From: Chloroflexota bacterium
Lineage (GTDB): Bacteria; Chloroflexota; Dormibacteria; Dormibacterales; Dormibacteraceae
DNA: 26,441 nucleotides
Assembly (NCBI GenBank): GCA_005880175.1
Contig: VBJR01000259.1
Location: forward strand, 1-26,441
Direction of reading: 5' to 3'
Shown here: positions 9,256-16,892 of the stretch, piece by piece
Layout: each line of letters begins with the position of its first letter
Numbering within the stretch: the first letter of the stretch is position 1
Notes under the pieces: model-generated
Databases searched by the model: none
Told to the model about the DNA's origin: nothing
Seen by the model: only the letters and a program-made list of their open reading frames with translations
Made by a program: the position numbers and the translations under genes

Positions 9256-9945
9256 GTGGTGGGCATGGCCTGGTGGGAGGATCCGGGGAGACCGTCGCGC
9301 GGCGCCGTCCTGCGCGAGGCGGCCCGGATCGCCGCCGTCGTCGTCGCCGCGCTGGCGGCCGGCGCCGGCCTGGTGTTCCTGATCACCCAGGTCGTCGCGC
9401 CCGCGCAGCCGCGCGTGAGCCTGCCGGCCCAGGGCCGGGGCGTCGCGGCCAGCGCCAGCCCGACCGCCTCGCCGGCGGCCGTGCTGCCGACCCTGCCGCC
9501 GGTGCCCGTGCCCGCGGCGCCCCCGACCGCCGACGGCAGCACCGTCCCCGACCGCTACCTCGGCGACCTGACCACCGTCCCGGGCGCGAACTCGGGCGAG
9601 ATCGACGGGCCGGACTACCGGTTCGCGCACGGGCTCGGCCTCGTGCTGGGCGTGAGCACGCGGGTGGCGTTCGTCGTCCCGGCCGGCTACCAGAGCCTGA
9701 CCGCGACGCTGAAGGGCGTGGGCGGGACGATCCAGTTCACGCTGACGGTCGGCGGCCGGCCCGTCCTGGACCGGACGCTGTCGCCGCTCCAGCCGCCGGT
9801 GAGCGTGACGTGCGCCGTCCCGGCCGGCAGCACGCTGGTCCTGTCGGCGCTGTTCCAGGGCGGCGGCAGCCTGCGGGACGCGGTCGCGCTGTGGGGCGAC
9901 GCCCGGTTCTCGCCGTCGCCGGCCCCGGCCCCCGGCTGCTCCTGA
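9256..9945 (+). CDS. Membrane-anchored extracellular protein with NPCBM-like domain
   Basis: 229 residues. A single membrane helix (about residues 25-47, AARIAAVVVAALAAGAGLVFLI) is followed by a Pro/Ala/Ser-rich linker (about 50-95). An outside domain from about 98 to 222 then reads RYLGDLTTVPG, FAHGLGL, VAFVVPAGYQSLTATLKGV, IQFTLTVGGRPVLDRTL and DAVALWGDARF. The order of these blocks resembles the NPCBM/NEW2 carbohydrate-binding module (YL.DL, GLG.H, F.a.vG, V.F.v..DG, A.WadA). The GLGVH-type histidine position is L here. The start is uncertain among GTG 9256, GTG 9259 and ATG 9265. Sugar or cell-wall binding is inference. It follows the TetR gene by 39 nt. Confidence 0.7.
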   Translation: MVGMAWWEDPGRPSRGAVLREAARIAAVVVAALAAGAGLVFLITQVVAPAQPRVSLPAQGRGVAASASPTASPAAVLPTLPPVPVPAAPPTADGSTVPDRYLGDLTTVPGANSGEIDGPDYRFAHGLGLVLGVSTRVAFVVPAGYQSLTATLKGVGGTIQFTLTVGGRPVLDRTLSPLQPPVSVTCAVPAGSTLVLSALFQGGGSLRDAVALWGDARFSPSPAPAPGCS

Positions 9946-9954
9946 ACCGACGGA

Positions 9955-10885
9955 TCAGGCCAGCGCCGCCACGAGCGCCAGGCTGACCGCCGGGTCGTCG
10001 CCCTGGTCCAGGTCCCAGTACACGTTCTCCGCCGACCGGACCAGCGCCCACGCCCGCACCCGGCCCGCGTCCACGCCCAGGCCGCCGCCCACACGGGCGG
10101 CCAGCCCGCGCGCCTGGCCGGCGCTGAGGTCGCGGAGCAGGAGGTCGATCAGCAGCCAGCCGCCGTCGAACGCGGCCTCGCCGACCAGGGGCTTCGGGTC
10201 GATCAGCAGCCAGGGCTCGCGCTCGGCCGCCAGGATGTTGAGCAGGTGCGCGTCCCGGTTGACCAGCACGTCGAGGCCGGCCGGCACCCGCAGCGACTCG
10301 ACCGCCGCCAGCACCGAGGCCAGCTCGCGCGCCGGCACCGGTTCGCCGTGGCGGGCCTGGCCCGCCGGCAGCGTCGCGGCCCAGTGCCGCACCAGCGCCG
10401 GCACGCGCGGGAAGGGGTGGTCCGCCGGCACCGGCCGGCGCAGCCGCCGCAGGAGCCCGCACGCGACGTCGATCGCACGCCCCCGGTCCGGGTGGTCCAT
10501 CAGCGGCGTGCCCGGCTCCAGCCGCTCCATCAGCAGCGCGCCGCTCTCCGGGTCGGCCGCGTACAGCAGGGCGGCGCCGTCGCCGGCGTAGGCGCGCAGC
10601 GCGTCCGCCTCGTGCCGGTTCTCGTCGTCCAGCACCGGCACCTTGAGCAGGGCCGGCGAGCCGTCCGCACGGGTCGCCGCCAGCACCAGCGAGTGGGTGC
10701 CGCCGCCGTACGAGCGGCTGTCCCAGCCGGAGCTCCCACCGCCGGGCCAGGTCGGCGACCAGCGCGGGCAGCCCATCGATCCAGGCCCGGCCGCGGTCGC
10801 CGAACACGCGCAGGACGTTGGCGCGGACCTCGCAGGGGAGCGCCCGCAGGACGTCGGCAGGGATCCGATCAGCACACACCGCCAC
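9955..10885 (-). pseudogene. APH(6)/hydroxyurea-type antibiotic kinase homologue, frameshifted
   Basis: The two reading frames together align with streptomycin 6-phosphotransferase-type kinases. Frame 1 (from GTG 10885 or 10879) gives RGRAWIDGLPALVADLARRWELRLGQP. After about nt 10714 the next frame gives SYGGGTHSLVLAATRADGSPALLKV, MERLEPGTPLMD, LDVLVNRDAHLLNILAAEREPWLLIDPKPLVGEAAFD and ALVRSAENVYWDLDQGD. The usual catalytic loop HWDLHYENVL is NRDAHLLNIL here, keeping D and N. Continuity needs the ribosome to skip one base near 10712-10718, equal to a 1-nt insertion or 2-nt deletion in ancestral sequence. No residues seem lost. Could be a true pseudogene or a consensus error. Substrate is unknown; many chromosomal members are not resistance genes. 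Confidence 0.75.
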
Positions 10886-10937
10886 ACCTCATCGGGAACG
10901 AACAGGAACGAGCAGCCCGACGGCGGTGTCCCGGCCA

Positions 10938-10955
10938 GCGTACCAGCCCGTACGC
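10938..10955. repeat. Inverted repeat in divergent intergenic region
   Basis: GCGTAC (10938-10943) and GTACGC (10950-10955) flank 6 nt. It lies in the 140-bp gap between the kinase-like gene (minus) and the histidine kinase (plus), with further GTAC-containing words nearby (10974). A regulator binding site is possible but unproven. Confidence 0.3.
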
Positions 10956-11012
10956 GAGCGAGCGTATGCCCCGGTACGCCCCTCGGCGGACGCGCCCGGG
11001 CCGGCCCGGCGG

Positions 11013-11018
11013 TATCGT
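11013..11018 (+). promoter_or_regulatory. TANNNT -10 box, leaderless-type start of histidine kinase
   Basis: TATCGT ends 7 nt before the ATG at 11026, and there is no Shine-Dalgarno sequence in between. This matches the spacing of leaderless starts known in Deinococcus and actinobacteria. Confidence 0.4.
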
Positions 11019-11025
11019 CCACTCG

Positions 11026-12177
11026 ATGGGCCTGGTGAACCGGGTGACCGGCCGGCAGCTGGCGCTCGACGGGCTGCTCGCCCTGGTGCTTGGCTCCGTG
11101 ATGGTGCTGGGGATGATCGAGGTGGCGTCGTTCCACCCGGCGCGGCGGCCCGTGGACGGGCTCGCGATCGCGCTGGTGGTCGTGGCGGCGGGCTGCCTCG
11201 CGGCCCGCCGGCTGGCGCCGCTGCCCTCGCTGGCCGGCGTGACGCTGGCCGCGGGCGCGTACCTGGTCGCCGGCTACCCGTTCGGCCCGGCCCTGCTGTC
11301 GCTCCCGGTCGCGCTGTACTCGGCGGGCGGCCACCTGCCCCTGCGCCGGTCGCTGCCGGCCGCCCTGGTGGCCATCGCCGCTCTGACCGCGACGCAGGTG
11401 CCCGGTGCCAGCGGCCTCCAGGGCCTGCTCACGCTGGCCGTCTGGCACGGCTGGCTCCTGGTCCCCTGGGCCGCCGGCGCCGGGCTGCGCGGCCGCCGCG
11501 AGAGCACCCGCCGCAGCCGCGAGGACGCCGACCGCCGGCTGGCGTACGAGGAGCGGCTGCGCATCGCGCGCGAGGTCCACGACGTGGTCGGCCACGGGCT
11601 CGCCGTCATCAACATGCAGGCCGGCATCGCGCTGCACGTCGCGGACCGCCGGCCGGAGCAGGCCCGGCTGGCGCTGGCGGCGATCAAGGAGACCAGCAAG
11701 GACGCGCTCGACGAGCTGCGGTCCACGCTCGCCGTCTTCCGCCGGCCCGAGGAGCCGCGGGAGCCGGCGCGGCCGGCGCCGGGCCTGCGTCAGGTGGGCA
11801 GCGTCGTCACCGCGATGGCCGAGAGCGGCCTGCCCGTCCGCCTGGAGGTCACCGGGCGGGCCGTGGACCTGCCCGCCGCCGTGGACCTCGCCGCGTACCG
11901 CATCGTCCAGGAGTCGCTGACGAACGTGATCCGCCACGCCGGTCCCGCCACCGCGACCGTGCGGGTCCGGTACGAGCCGAGGGACGTCGTGCTGGAGATC
12001 ACGGACGACGGCCGGGCCCGCGTCAACGGCGGCGGGGCCGGGCTCCCCGGCGGCCAGCGGATCGCGGGCATGCGGGACCGGGCGGCGGCCGTCGACGGCA
12101 CGCTGGAGGCCGGCCCCCGCCAGGAGGGCGGGTTCCGCGTCCTGGCCCGGCTGCCGGCCCGGGCGGCGCACGAGTGA
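11026..12177 (+). CDS. NarL-system sensor histidine kinase (HisKA_3 type)
   Basis: 383 residues. The N-terminal half is membrane-embedded, with hydrophobic runs at about 12-32, 44-60, 68-84, 88-101, 110-124 and 132-154 and no large outside sensor domain. It is followed by the HisKA_3 dimerisation/phosphoacceptor helix RLRIAREVHDVVGHGLAVI with phosphorylated H185. The ATPase domain shows the N box AYRIVQESLTNVIRHA and a G box DDGRARVNGGGAGLPGGQRIAGMRDRAAAV. A short insertion (PGGQR) interrupts the usual GHGLAGMRER run. It probably senses membrane or envelope state and phosphorylates the regulator encoded directly after it, which overlaps by 4 nt. Confidence 0.92.
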   Translation: MGLVNRVTGRQLALDGLLALVLGSVMVLGMIEVASFHPARRPVDGLAIALVVVAAGCLAARRLAPLPSLAGVTLAAGAYLVAGYPFGPALLSLPVALYSAGGHLPLRRSLPAALVAIAALTATQVPGASGLQGLLTLAVWHGWLLVPWAAGAGLRGRRESTRRSREDADRRLAYEERLRIAREVHDVVGHGLAVINMQAGIALHVADRRPEQARLALAAIKETSKDALDELRSTLAVFRRPEEPREPARPAPGLRQVGSVVTAMAESGLPVRLEVTGRAVDLPAAVDLAAYRIVQESLTNVIRHAGPATATVRVRYEPRDVVLEITDDGRARVNGGGAGLPGGQRIAGMRDRAAAVDGTLEAGPRQEGGFRVLARLPARAAHE

Positions 12178-12842
12178 TCCGGGTCGCCGTCGCCGACGAC
12201 CAGGCGCTGGTCCGGCTCGGCATCCGCGTCCTGCTGGAGTCGGAGGACGACCTGGACCTGGTCGGCGAGGCCGCCGACGGCCGCCAGGCGCTGGCGCTGG
12301 TCCGCGAGGCGCGGCCCGACGTGGTCCTGATGGACGTGCGGATGCCGGTCATGGACGGCCTGGAGGCGCTGCGGACGATCGCGGCGGACGCCGACCTGGC
12401 CGGCACGCGCGTCATCGTGCTCACCACGTTCGAGCTCGACGAGTACGTGTTCGAGGCCCTGCGCGCGGGCGCCAGCGGCTTCCTGATCAAGGACTCCGAG
12501 CCGGCCGACATCCTGCGCGCGATCCGCGTCGTGGCCGCCGGGGAGTCGCTGCTGTCGCCCGCGGTGACGCGCCGCGTGATCGCGGAGTTCGCCGGCCGGC
12601 CGGCGCCCGCCCTGGCCCGGGGCCCCAGCCTCGACCCGCTGACCGACCGCGAGCGCGAGGTGGTCGGGCTGGTCGCCGAGGGGCTGTCCAACGACGAGAT
12701 CGCCGAGCGCCTGGTCGTGAGCCCGGCCACCGTCCGCACGCACGTCGGGCGGGCGATGTCCAAGCTGGACGCGCGCGACCGGGCCCAGCTGGTGGTCATG
12801 GCGTTCCAGTCCGGCCTCGCGACGCCTCCACACCGCGCGTAG
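12174..12842 (+). CDS. NarL/FixJ-family response regulator
   Basis: 222 residues starting at GTG within the kinase stop (GTGA overlap), so the pair is translationally coupled. The receiver domain has acidic pocket D8-D9, phosphoacceptor D54 (VVLMDVRMP), a T in VLTTF and a conserved K in FLIKD. A LuxR-type helix-turn-helix is at about 150-212 (LTDREREVVGLVAEGLSNDEIAERLVVSPATVRTHVGRAMSKL). Typical full-length member; target promoters are unknown. Confidence 0.95.
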   Translation: MIRVAVADDQALVRLGIRVLLESEDDLDLVGEAADGRQALALVREARPDVVLMDVRMPVMDGLEALRTIAADADLAGTRVIVLTTFELDEYVFEALRAGASGFLIKDSEPADILRAIRVVAAGESLLSPAVTRRVIAEFAGRPAPALARGPSLDPLTDREREVVGLVAEGLSNDEIAERLVVSPATVRTHVGRAMSKLDARDRAQLVVMAFQSGLATPPHRA

Positions 12843-12887
12843 CCGGCGTACGTCGGGGCGCGGACGACGCCGCACCGGGTCAGCCCC

Positions 12888-12893
12888 TACCCT
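12888..12893 (+). promoter_or_regulatory. TANNNT -10 box, leaderless-type start of four-helix protein
   Basis: TACCCT ends 7 nt before the ATG at 12901; the intervening GGGCGCC is not a usable Shine-Dalgarno sequence at that distance. Confidence 0.4.
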
Positions 12894-12900
12894 GGGCGCC

Positions 12901-13281
12901 ATGAGAACCACCGCCACCGTCGCTCAGTGGCTCGTCCGGATCACGGGGCTGATCCTGATCGTGCTCGGCCTGCTGTTCTGGACGGGCAACCAGCTGGCCC
13001 TGGTGCCCGTCCACATGCTGCTCGGCCTGATCCTGGTGCTGTCCCTGTGGACGCTCGCGTTCGTCGGCGCCCGCTCCGGCGTCCAGCCTGGCCTGGTCGC
13101 GATCGCGTTCATCTGGGGCCTGGTCGTCCCGATCCTGGGCGTGACGCAGGACTCGATCCTGACCAGCGGCCCCCACTGGCTGGTCCAGGTCCTGCACCTC
13201 CTCGTGGGCCTCGCGGCGATCGGCCAGGCGGAAGGGCTGGGCCGCCGGATCCGGGAGTCAGCGCCGGCGGCCGCCGCGTAG
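12901..13281 (+). CDS. Small four-helix membrane protein, unknown function
   Basis: 126 residues that are almost entirely membrane helices: about 8-28 (AQWLVRITGLILIVLGLLFW), 34-57, 63-82 and 92-110. The tail is short and ends RRIRESAPAAAA. No cysteine pairs, charged active-site motifs or known family signature seen. Begins at ATG 12901 after a TANNNT box. Its last 24 nt overlap the 3' end of the convergent glycosylase gene. Confidence 0.7.
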   Translation: MRTTATVAQWLVRITGLILIVLGLLFWTGNQLALVPVHMLLGLILVLSLWTLAFVGARSGVQPGLVAIAFIWGLVVPILGVTQDSILTSGPHWLVQVLHLLVGLAAIGQAEGLGRRIRESAPAAAA

Positions 13282-14112
13282 CGCCCGGATCGCCCCCTCG
13301 CGGCCGGCGACGCCGGGGACGATCCCCCGGCCGGCCGCGACCCGGAGCAGGAAGCACGCCCACATCCGGTACGGCCGCAGCCGCTCGGTCAGCCGCCGGA
13401 GCACGTCCGGCGCCGGCTGGTCGCCGTGGCCGTGCAGGTGGCCGAGCGCGGCGATGGCCAGCGGCTCGTCCGGGAACGCGTCCACGATGCCGCAGCCGCG
13501 CAGGTAGATGCCCTGGGCCCAGAACGGGCCGATGCCGCGGATGCCGAGCACCGAGGCGGGCCCGGCCTCCGGGCCCAGGGCGCGTAGCCGCTCGGCGTCG
13601 AGCCGGCCGTCCAGCGCCGCCCGCGCCACGCCGTGCAGGCGCTCGACCTTCTCGGCGCCGAGCCCGGACACGGCCGTCACGCGGAGCAGCCGCTCGGGCG
13701 CGGGGAAGGCGAGCACGTCCGCGCCGGCCACCCGGAGCCGGTGGCCGTGCTCGGCCAGGACGCGGTCCTGGAGCACGATGGCCCGGGCCATGCTGGTGCC
13801 GCCGCAGAGGACGGCCCAGGCCGCCGTCTCGTACGGCGACGTGAAGCAGACGGGGCGGAGGCCGGGCAGCTCGGCCATCACCCGGCCCAGCTCGGGGTCG
13901 CGCTCGCCGACGGCGGGGAACCCGGTCCCGTCGTGGTCGAGCGAGAACGTGCGGGCGACCTGGCGGGCGACCGCGTCGAGCCGGTCGCTGCCGCGGGTGA
14001 CCTCGTCGCGCTCGCGCCGGTGGCGGCGGACGGGTTCCCAGCGCTCCAGCACGTCGAGGCTGGCGGCCCACGAGAACGGGCCGCTGATGTCGATCTGCGT
14101 CTCGGTCGTCAT
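13258..14112 (-). CDS. HhH-GPD family DNA glycosylase (AlkA-like)
   Basis: 284 residues. The C-terminal half is the helix-hairpin-helix glycosylase fold: FTSPYETAAWAVLCGGTSMARA, an AlkA-type lining helix; FPAPERLLRVTAVSGLGAEKVERLHGVARA; then the hairpin VLGIRGIGPFWAQGIYLRG. Family role: excision of alkylated bases from DNA, leaving abasic sites. The AlkA catalytic aspartate normally sits in FPxxD. Here the segment is VDAFPDEPLAIAAL, with D and E shifted toward the FP and proline at the usual catalytic position, so activity or alignment is uncertain. No ribosome site is evident at ATG 14112. Divergent from a WYL regulator and overlapping 24 nt with the convergent membrane-protein gene. Confidence 0.8.
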   Translation of the reverse strand: MTTETQIDISGPFSWAASLDVLERWEPVRRHRRERDEVTRGSDRLDAVARQVARTFSLDHDGTGFPAVGERDPELGRVMAELPGLRPVCFTSPYETAAWAVLCGGTSMARAIVLQDRVLAEHGHRLRVAGADVLAFPAPERLLRVTAVSGLGAEKVERLHGVARAALDGRLDAERLRALGPEAGPASVLGIRGIGPFWAQGIYLRGCGIVDAFPDEPLAIAALGHLHGHGDQPAPDVLRRLTERLRPYRMWACFLLRVAAGRGIVPGVAGREGAIRALRGGRRR

Positions 14113-14159
14113 GGGGCCAGGATCGCGCTTAAATAAGACACATCACGTCATGATTTCCA

Positions 14160-15137
14160 ATGCGCTCTGACCGGCTCGTGTCGGTCCTCCTGCTGCTCCA
14201 GGCGCACGGGCGGCTCAGCGCCCGCGACCTGGCCGGGCGGCTGGAGGTGTCCGAGCGGACCATCCACCGCGACGTCGAGGCGCTGAGCGCGGCCGGCGTG
14301 CCCGTGTACGCCGAGCGCGGCCGCCATGGCGGCATCGCGCTCCTGCCGGGCTACCGCACCGACGTCAGCGGCCTGACGAGCGCGGAGGCGCGGGCGCTGT
14401 TCGTGTTCGCCGGCCGGGGCACGCTCGCCGACCTGGGCCTGGAGGGCGAGCTGCGCTCCGCGCTGCGCAAGCTGCTCTCGGTCCTGCCCGAGCCGCACCG
14501 GCCGGGGGCCGAGCGGGCGGCGGACCGGGTGGTCGTGGACCCGCGCGGCTGGATGCGGTCGCGCGACGACCTGCCCCACCTGGCCACGGTCCAGGAGGCG
14601 GTCTGGCGCGACCGCCGGCTCCGGATCCGGTACCGGCGGCCGGGCGCGCCCGACGCCGCCGAGCGGGTGCTCGACCCGTACGGCCTGGTCGCCAAGGCGG
14701 GCACGTGGTACCTGGTCGGCGCCGGCGGCGGCGAGCCGCGGCTGTACCGGGTCTCGCGGATCGAGGCCGCCGAGGTCACCGGGGAGCCGGCGGACCGCCC
14801 GGCCGGGCTCGACCTGGAGGCGCTGTGGGAGGAGCTGCGCGGCCGCGTCGAGGAGCGCGGTCCGGGCGTGACCGTCCGGGCCCGCGCGCGGGCGGAGCGC
14901 GTCGAGTTGCTGCTGCGCGTGGTCGCCTCGCAGCTGACGGGCCCGATCGTGCGCGGCGAGGCGCGCGACGGCTGGGCGCACCTGGAGCTCCGGTACCCCG
15001 CCGAGGGCGCCGCGCAGGCCAGCCTGCTCGGGTTCGGACCCGATGTCGAGGTGCTGGCGCCGGACACGCTGCGGCGCGATCTGCGCCGATCGGCGGCCGC
15101 GATCGTGGCGCTGTACGACCGCGACAATGGATCTTGA
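14160..15137 (+). CDS. HTH/WYL-domain transcriptional regulator
   Basis: 325 residues. N-terminal HTH_11/DeoR-like winged helix (RSDRLVSVLLLLQAHGRLSARDLAGRLEVSERTIHRDVEALSAAGVPVYAERGRHGG, residues 2-58). A middle helical part (LTSAEARALFVFAG) leads to a WYL domain at about 135-215, where the signature appears as GTWYLVGAGGGEPRLYRVSRI. A WCX-type C-terminal extension ends the protein. YafY-like regulators of this layout often respond to nucleic acids or nucleotides from DNA damage. It is divergent from a DNA glycosylase, and the 47-bp gap contains AT-rich CTTAAATAAG and ATCA-N5-TGAT elements that could be its operator. The link with the glycosylase is inference. Confidence 0.92.
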   Translation: MRSDRLVSVLLLLQAHGRLSARDLAGRLEVSERTIHRDVEALSAAGVPVYAERGRHGGIALLPGYRTDVSGLTSAEARALFVFAGRGTLADLGLEGELRSALRKLLSVLPEPHRPGAERAADRVVVDPRGWMRSRDDLPHLATVQEAVWRDRRLRIRYRRPGAPDAAERVLDPYGLVAKAGTWYLVGAGGGEPRLYRVSRIEAAEVTGEPADRPAGLDLEALWEELRGRVEERGPGVTVRARARAERVELLLRVVASQLTGPIVRGEARDGWAHLELRYPAEGAAQASLLGFGPDVEVLAPDTLRRDLRRSAAAIVALYDRDNGS

Positions 15138-15155
15138 CAGGGGCTCTGGCATCGA

Positions 15156-15184
15156 TTGCCAGCATCCCCGGCCAGGCTTAGAAT
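15156..15184 (+). promoter_or_regulatory. Sigma70-type promoter of rny
   Basis: TTGCCA (15156-15161), 17-nt spacer, TAGAAT (15179-15184): each hexamer differs from consensus at one position. This is the best promoter match I saw in the window. It predicts a leader of about 130 nt before rny. An isolated TTGACA at 15134 lacks a matching -10. Confidence 0.8.
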
Positions 15185-15302
15185 CCGACTTTGAGCTTGT
15201 TCGCGCGCGAGCATCGCGCCGGGCAGGCCATAAGAGAAGTCGTCCTGACCCACCACGGGGCGTTGGTGCCTCGTACATGGTTCAGCACCTTCACAACCGA
15301 AT

Positions 15303-15312
15303 AAAGAGGTGA
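15303..15312 (+). promoter_or_regulatory. Near-perfect Shine-Dalgarno that fixes the rny start
   Basis: AAAGAGGTGA matches the anti-16S complement AAGGAGGTGA at 9 of 10 positions and ends 8 nt before ATG 15321. The GTG at 15309 lies inside it and is therefore not the start. Confidence 0.8.
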
Positions 15313-15320
15313 ACCAACGA

Positions 15321-15830
15321 ATGCCCGTATACGTCGTTCTGCTGTTGTTGGTGGGCACCGCGATCCTCAGTGGCGGCGTTGTGTTTCTCGTCGCCAGGAG
15401 CCGCTTCGACGATCTGCAGCGCAACGAGCTGCGGGAGGTCGAGACGAAGGCTCAGCAGCGTCTTGCCGAGATCGAGAGCCAGGCCAAGGAACGCGTGCTG
15501 GAGGCCAAGGAAGATGCGGTCCGAATCCGTACCCAGGCCGACGAGGAGGCGCGCGAGACCAGGACGCAGGCCCAGCAGACTCAGCGCCGCCTCCACCAGA
15601 AGGAGGAGAGCCTGGAGCGCCGGATCGAGGAGTTCGGCCGTCGCGAGAAGGCGATCGGCGATCGCGAGCGTGGCCTCGACGAGCTCCGCGCGGAGCTCGA
15701 GGACGCCGCCCGGCAGCAGCTCAGAGAGTTGGAGCGGGTCGCCGCCATGACCCGCCAGGAAGCACAGAACATCCTCATCGGACAGGTCGAGCAGGACACG
15801 AAAGCGAGCGCCGCGCCCGCGCCATCGTGA
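15321..15830 (+). CDS. rny: Ribonuclease Y, membrane anchor and coiled-coil part (frame breaks at 3' end)
   Basis: RNase Y is the membrane-bound endoribonuclease that starts mRNA decay in Gram-positive-type bacteria. This part begins [20 protein letters not shown], a single membrane helix (about residues 4-28). A long charged coiled coil follows (about 30-160, with [30 protein letters not shown] and the conserved [10 protein letters not shown]). The frame ends KASAAPAPS at TGA 15828-15830. The family-typical continuation [14 protein letters not shown] is instead read in the -1 frame from about nt 15806. Compared with Bacillus RNase Y, about 15-20 residues are missing at the join, so a roughly 50-nt out-of-frame loss is likely. 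The stop overlaps a GTG (GTGA), so a two-polypeptide enzyme is a less likely alternative. Confidence 0.85.
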   Translation: MPVYVVLLLLVGTAILSGGVVFLVARSRFDDLQRNELREVETKAQQRLAEIESQAKERVLEAKEDAVRIRTQADEEARETRTQAQQTQRRLHQKEESLERRIEEFGRREKAIGDRERGLDELRAELEDAARQQLRELERVAAMTRQEAQNILIGQVEQDTKASAAPAPS

Positions 15831-16810
15831 CCGAGGCGATCCAGCGGGTCGCGGCCGACCAGACCGCCGAGACGTCGGTCTCGGTGCTGCCGCTTCCGAA
15901 CGAGGAGATCAAGGGCCGCATCATCGGTCGCGAGGGCCGCAACATCCGCGCGCTCCAGCAGGCGACCGGGATCGACCTCATCATCGACGACACCCCCGAG
16001 GCAATCGTGATCAGCGGCTTCGACCCGGTCCGCCGCGAGGTGGCCCGGACGGCGCTCAACAAGCTGATCGTGGACGGGCGCATCCATCCCGCCCGAATCG
16101 AGGAGACCGTCGCCAAAGCGCGGCAGGAGGTCCTGCAGCGCATCAAGGAAGAGGGTGAGGCAGCCGTCCTGGAGGTGGGCCTCCAGGGCCTCCACCCGGA
16201 GATCGTCCGCAGCCTGGGCGTGCTCCGCTTCCGGACCAGCTACGGACAGCAGGTCCTCAGTCACTCCAAGGAGGTCGCCTACCTGGCGGCCACCATGGCC
16301 GCCGAGATCGGCGCGGACGTCAGGATCGCCAAGATGGCGGGCCTGCTCCACGACATCGGCAAGGCCATCGACCACGAGATCGAGGGTTCCCACGCCGTGA
16401 TCGGGGCCGACCTGGTCCAGCGGCACGGCGTCCCGGCTCAGGTGGTCCACGCGGTCCGCGCGCACCACTACGACGAGGAGCCGCACACCATCGAGGCGTT
16501 CCTGCTCATCGCCGCCGACGCGATCTCGGCCGCCCGGCCGGGCGCGCGGCGGGAGACGCTGGACGCCTACATCAAGCGCCTGGAGAAGCTCGAGCAGATC
16601 GCGAACTCCTTCCAGGGAGTGCAGCAGTCGTACGCGATCCAGGCCGGCCGCGAGGTGCGCATCCTCGTCCGGCCCGAGCAGGTGGACGATTCCTCCGCGC
16701 AACTCATGGCTCGCGAGATCGCCAAGCGGATCGAGAGCGAGCTCAGCTACCCGGGCCAGATCCGGGTCACGGTCGTCCGGGAGACCCGGGCGATCGAGTA
16801 CGCGAAATAA
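15827..16810 (+). CDS. rny: Ribonuclease Y, KH and HD catalytic part
   Basis: 327 residues from GTG 15827; the same frame is open upstream and reads [15 protein letters not shown]. The KH RNA-binding domain is [33 protein letters not shown]. The metal-dependent HD phosphodiesterase domain has [20 protein letters not shown] and the HD pair in [11 protein letters not shown], followed by [13 protein letters not shown]. The conserved C-terminal domain ends [19 protein letters not shown]. The catalytic half is complete. No Shine-Dalgarno precedes GTG 15827, which argues that this is not an independent start and that the gene is one rny with a frame break. GC (60-70% in most counted rows) is lower than in ymdB just downstream. 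Confidence 0.88.
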   Translation: MTEAIQRVAADQTAETSVSVLPLPNEEIKGRIIGREGRNIRALQQATGIDLIIDDTPEAIVISGFDPVRREVARTALNKLIVDGRIHPARIEETVAKARQEVLQRIKEEGEAAVLEVGLQGLHPEIVRSLGVLRFRTSYGQQVLSHSKEVAYLAATMAAEIGADVRIAKMAGLLHDIGKAIDHEIEGSHAVIGADLVQRHGVPAQVVHAVRAHHYDEEPHTIEAFLLIAADAISAARPGARRETLDAYIKRLEKLEQIANSFQGVQQSYAIQAGREVRILVRPEQVDDSSAQLMAREIAKRIESELSYPGQIRVTVVRETRAIEYAK

Positions 16811-16815
16811 GCAAC

Positions 16816-16849
16816 AGGCCGGTCCCGTCCGGGGCCGGCCTTTCTTTTT
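16816..16849 (+). terminator. Intrinsic terminator of rny
   Basis: An 11-pair stem (AGGCCGGTCCC with GGGGCCGGCCT, one G-U pair) around the 4-nt loop GTCC, followed at once by TTTCTTTTT. It starts 5 nt after the rny stop, making rny a separate transcription unit from ymdB. Confidence 0.93.
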
Positions 16850-16892
16850 GCCCGCCTCCCCTCGCCTGTTGTGCTTTCCTTAATCACCCCAC

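Noticed and set aside
8506..9630. Upstream extension of the R2-like frame to position 9630 on the minus strand
   Set aside because: It runs antisense through the TetR gene and is low-complexity; the ATG at 8505 has a good ribosome site and family-like start.
10886..12171. Minus-strand open frame continuing upstream of the kinase pseudogene
   Set aside because: Antisense to the histidine kinase and without recognisable sequence; only the part below about 10714 is real.
15134..15139. TTGACA as -35 of the rny promoter
   Set aside because: No -10 sequence at 16-18 nt downstream; TTGCCA-17-TAGAAT just after it is far better.
7378..15155. Mobile genetic element or prophage in the recX-rny block
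   Set aside because: No transposase, integrase, phage gene, terminal inverted repeats or tRNA target seen.
15185..15320. Riboswitch or tRNA in the long rny leader
   Set aside because: No cloverleaf, T-loop GTTCGANNC or known riboswitch core could be recognised; only a simple leader is supported.
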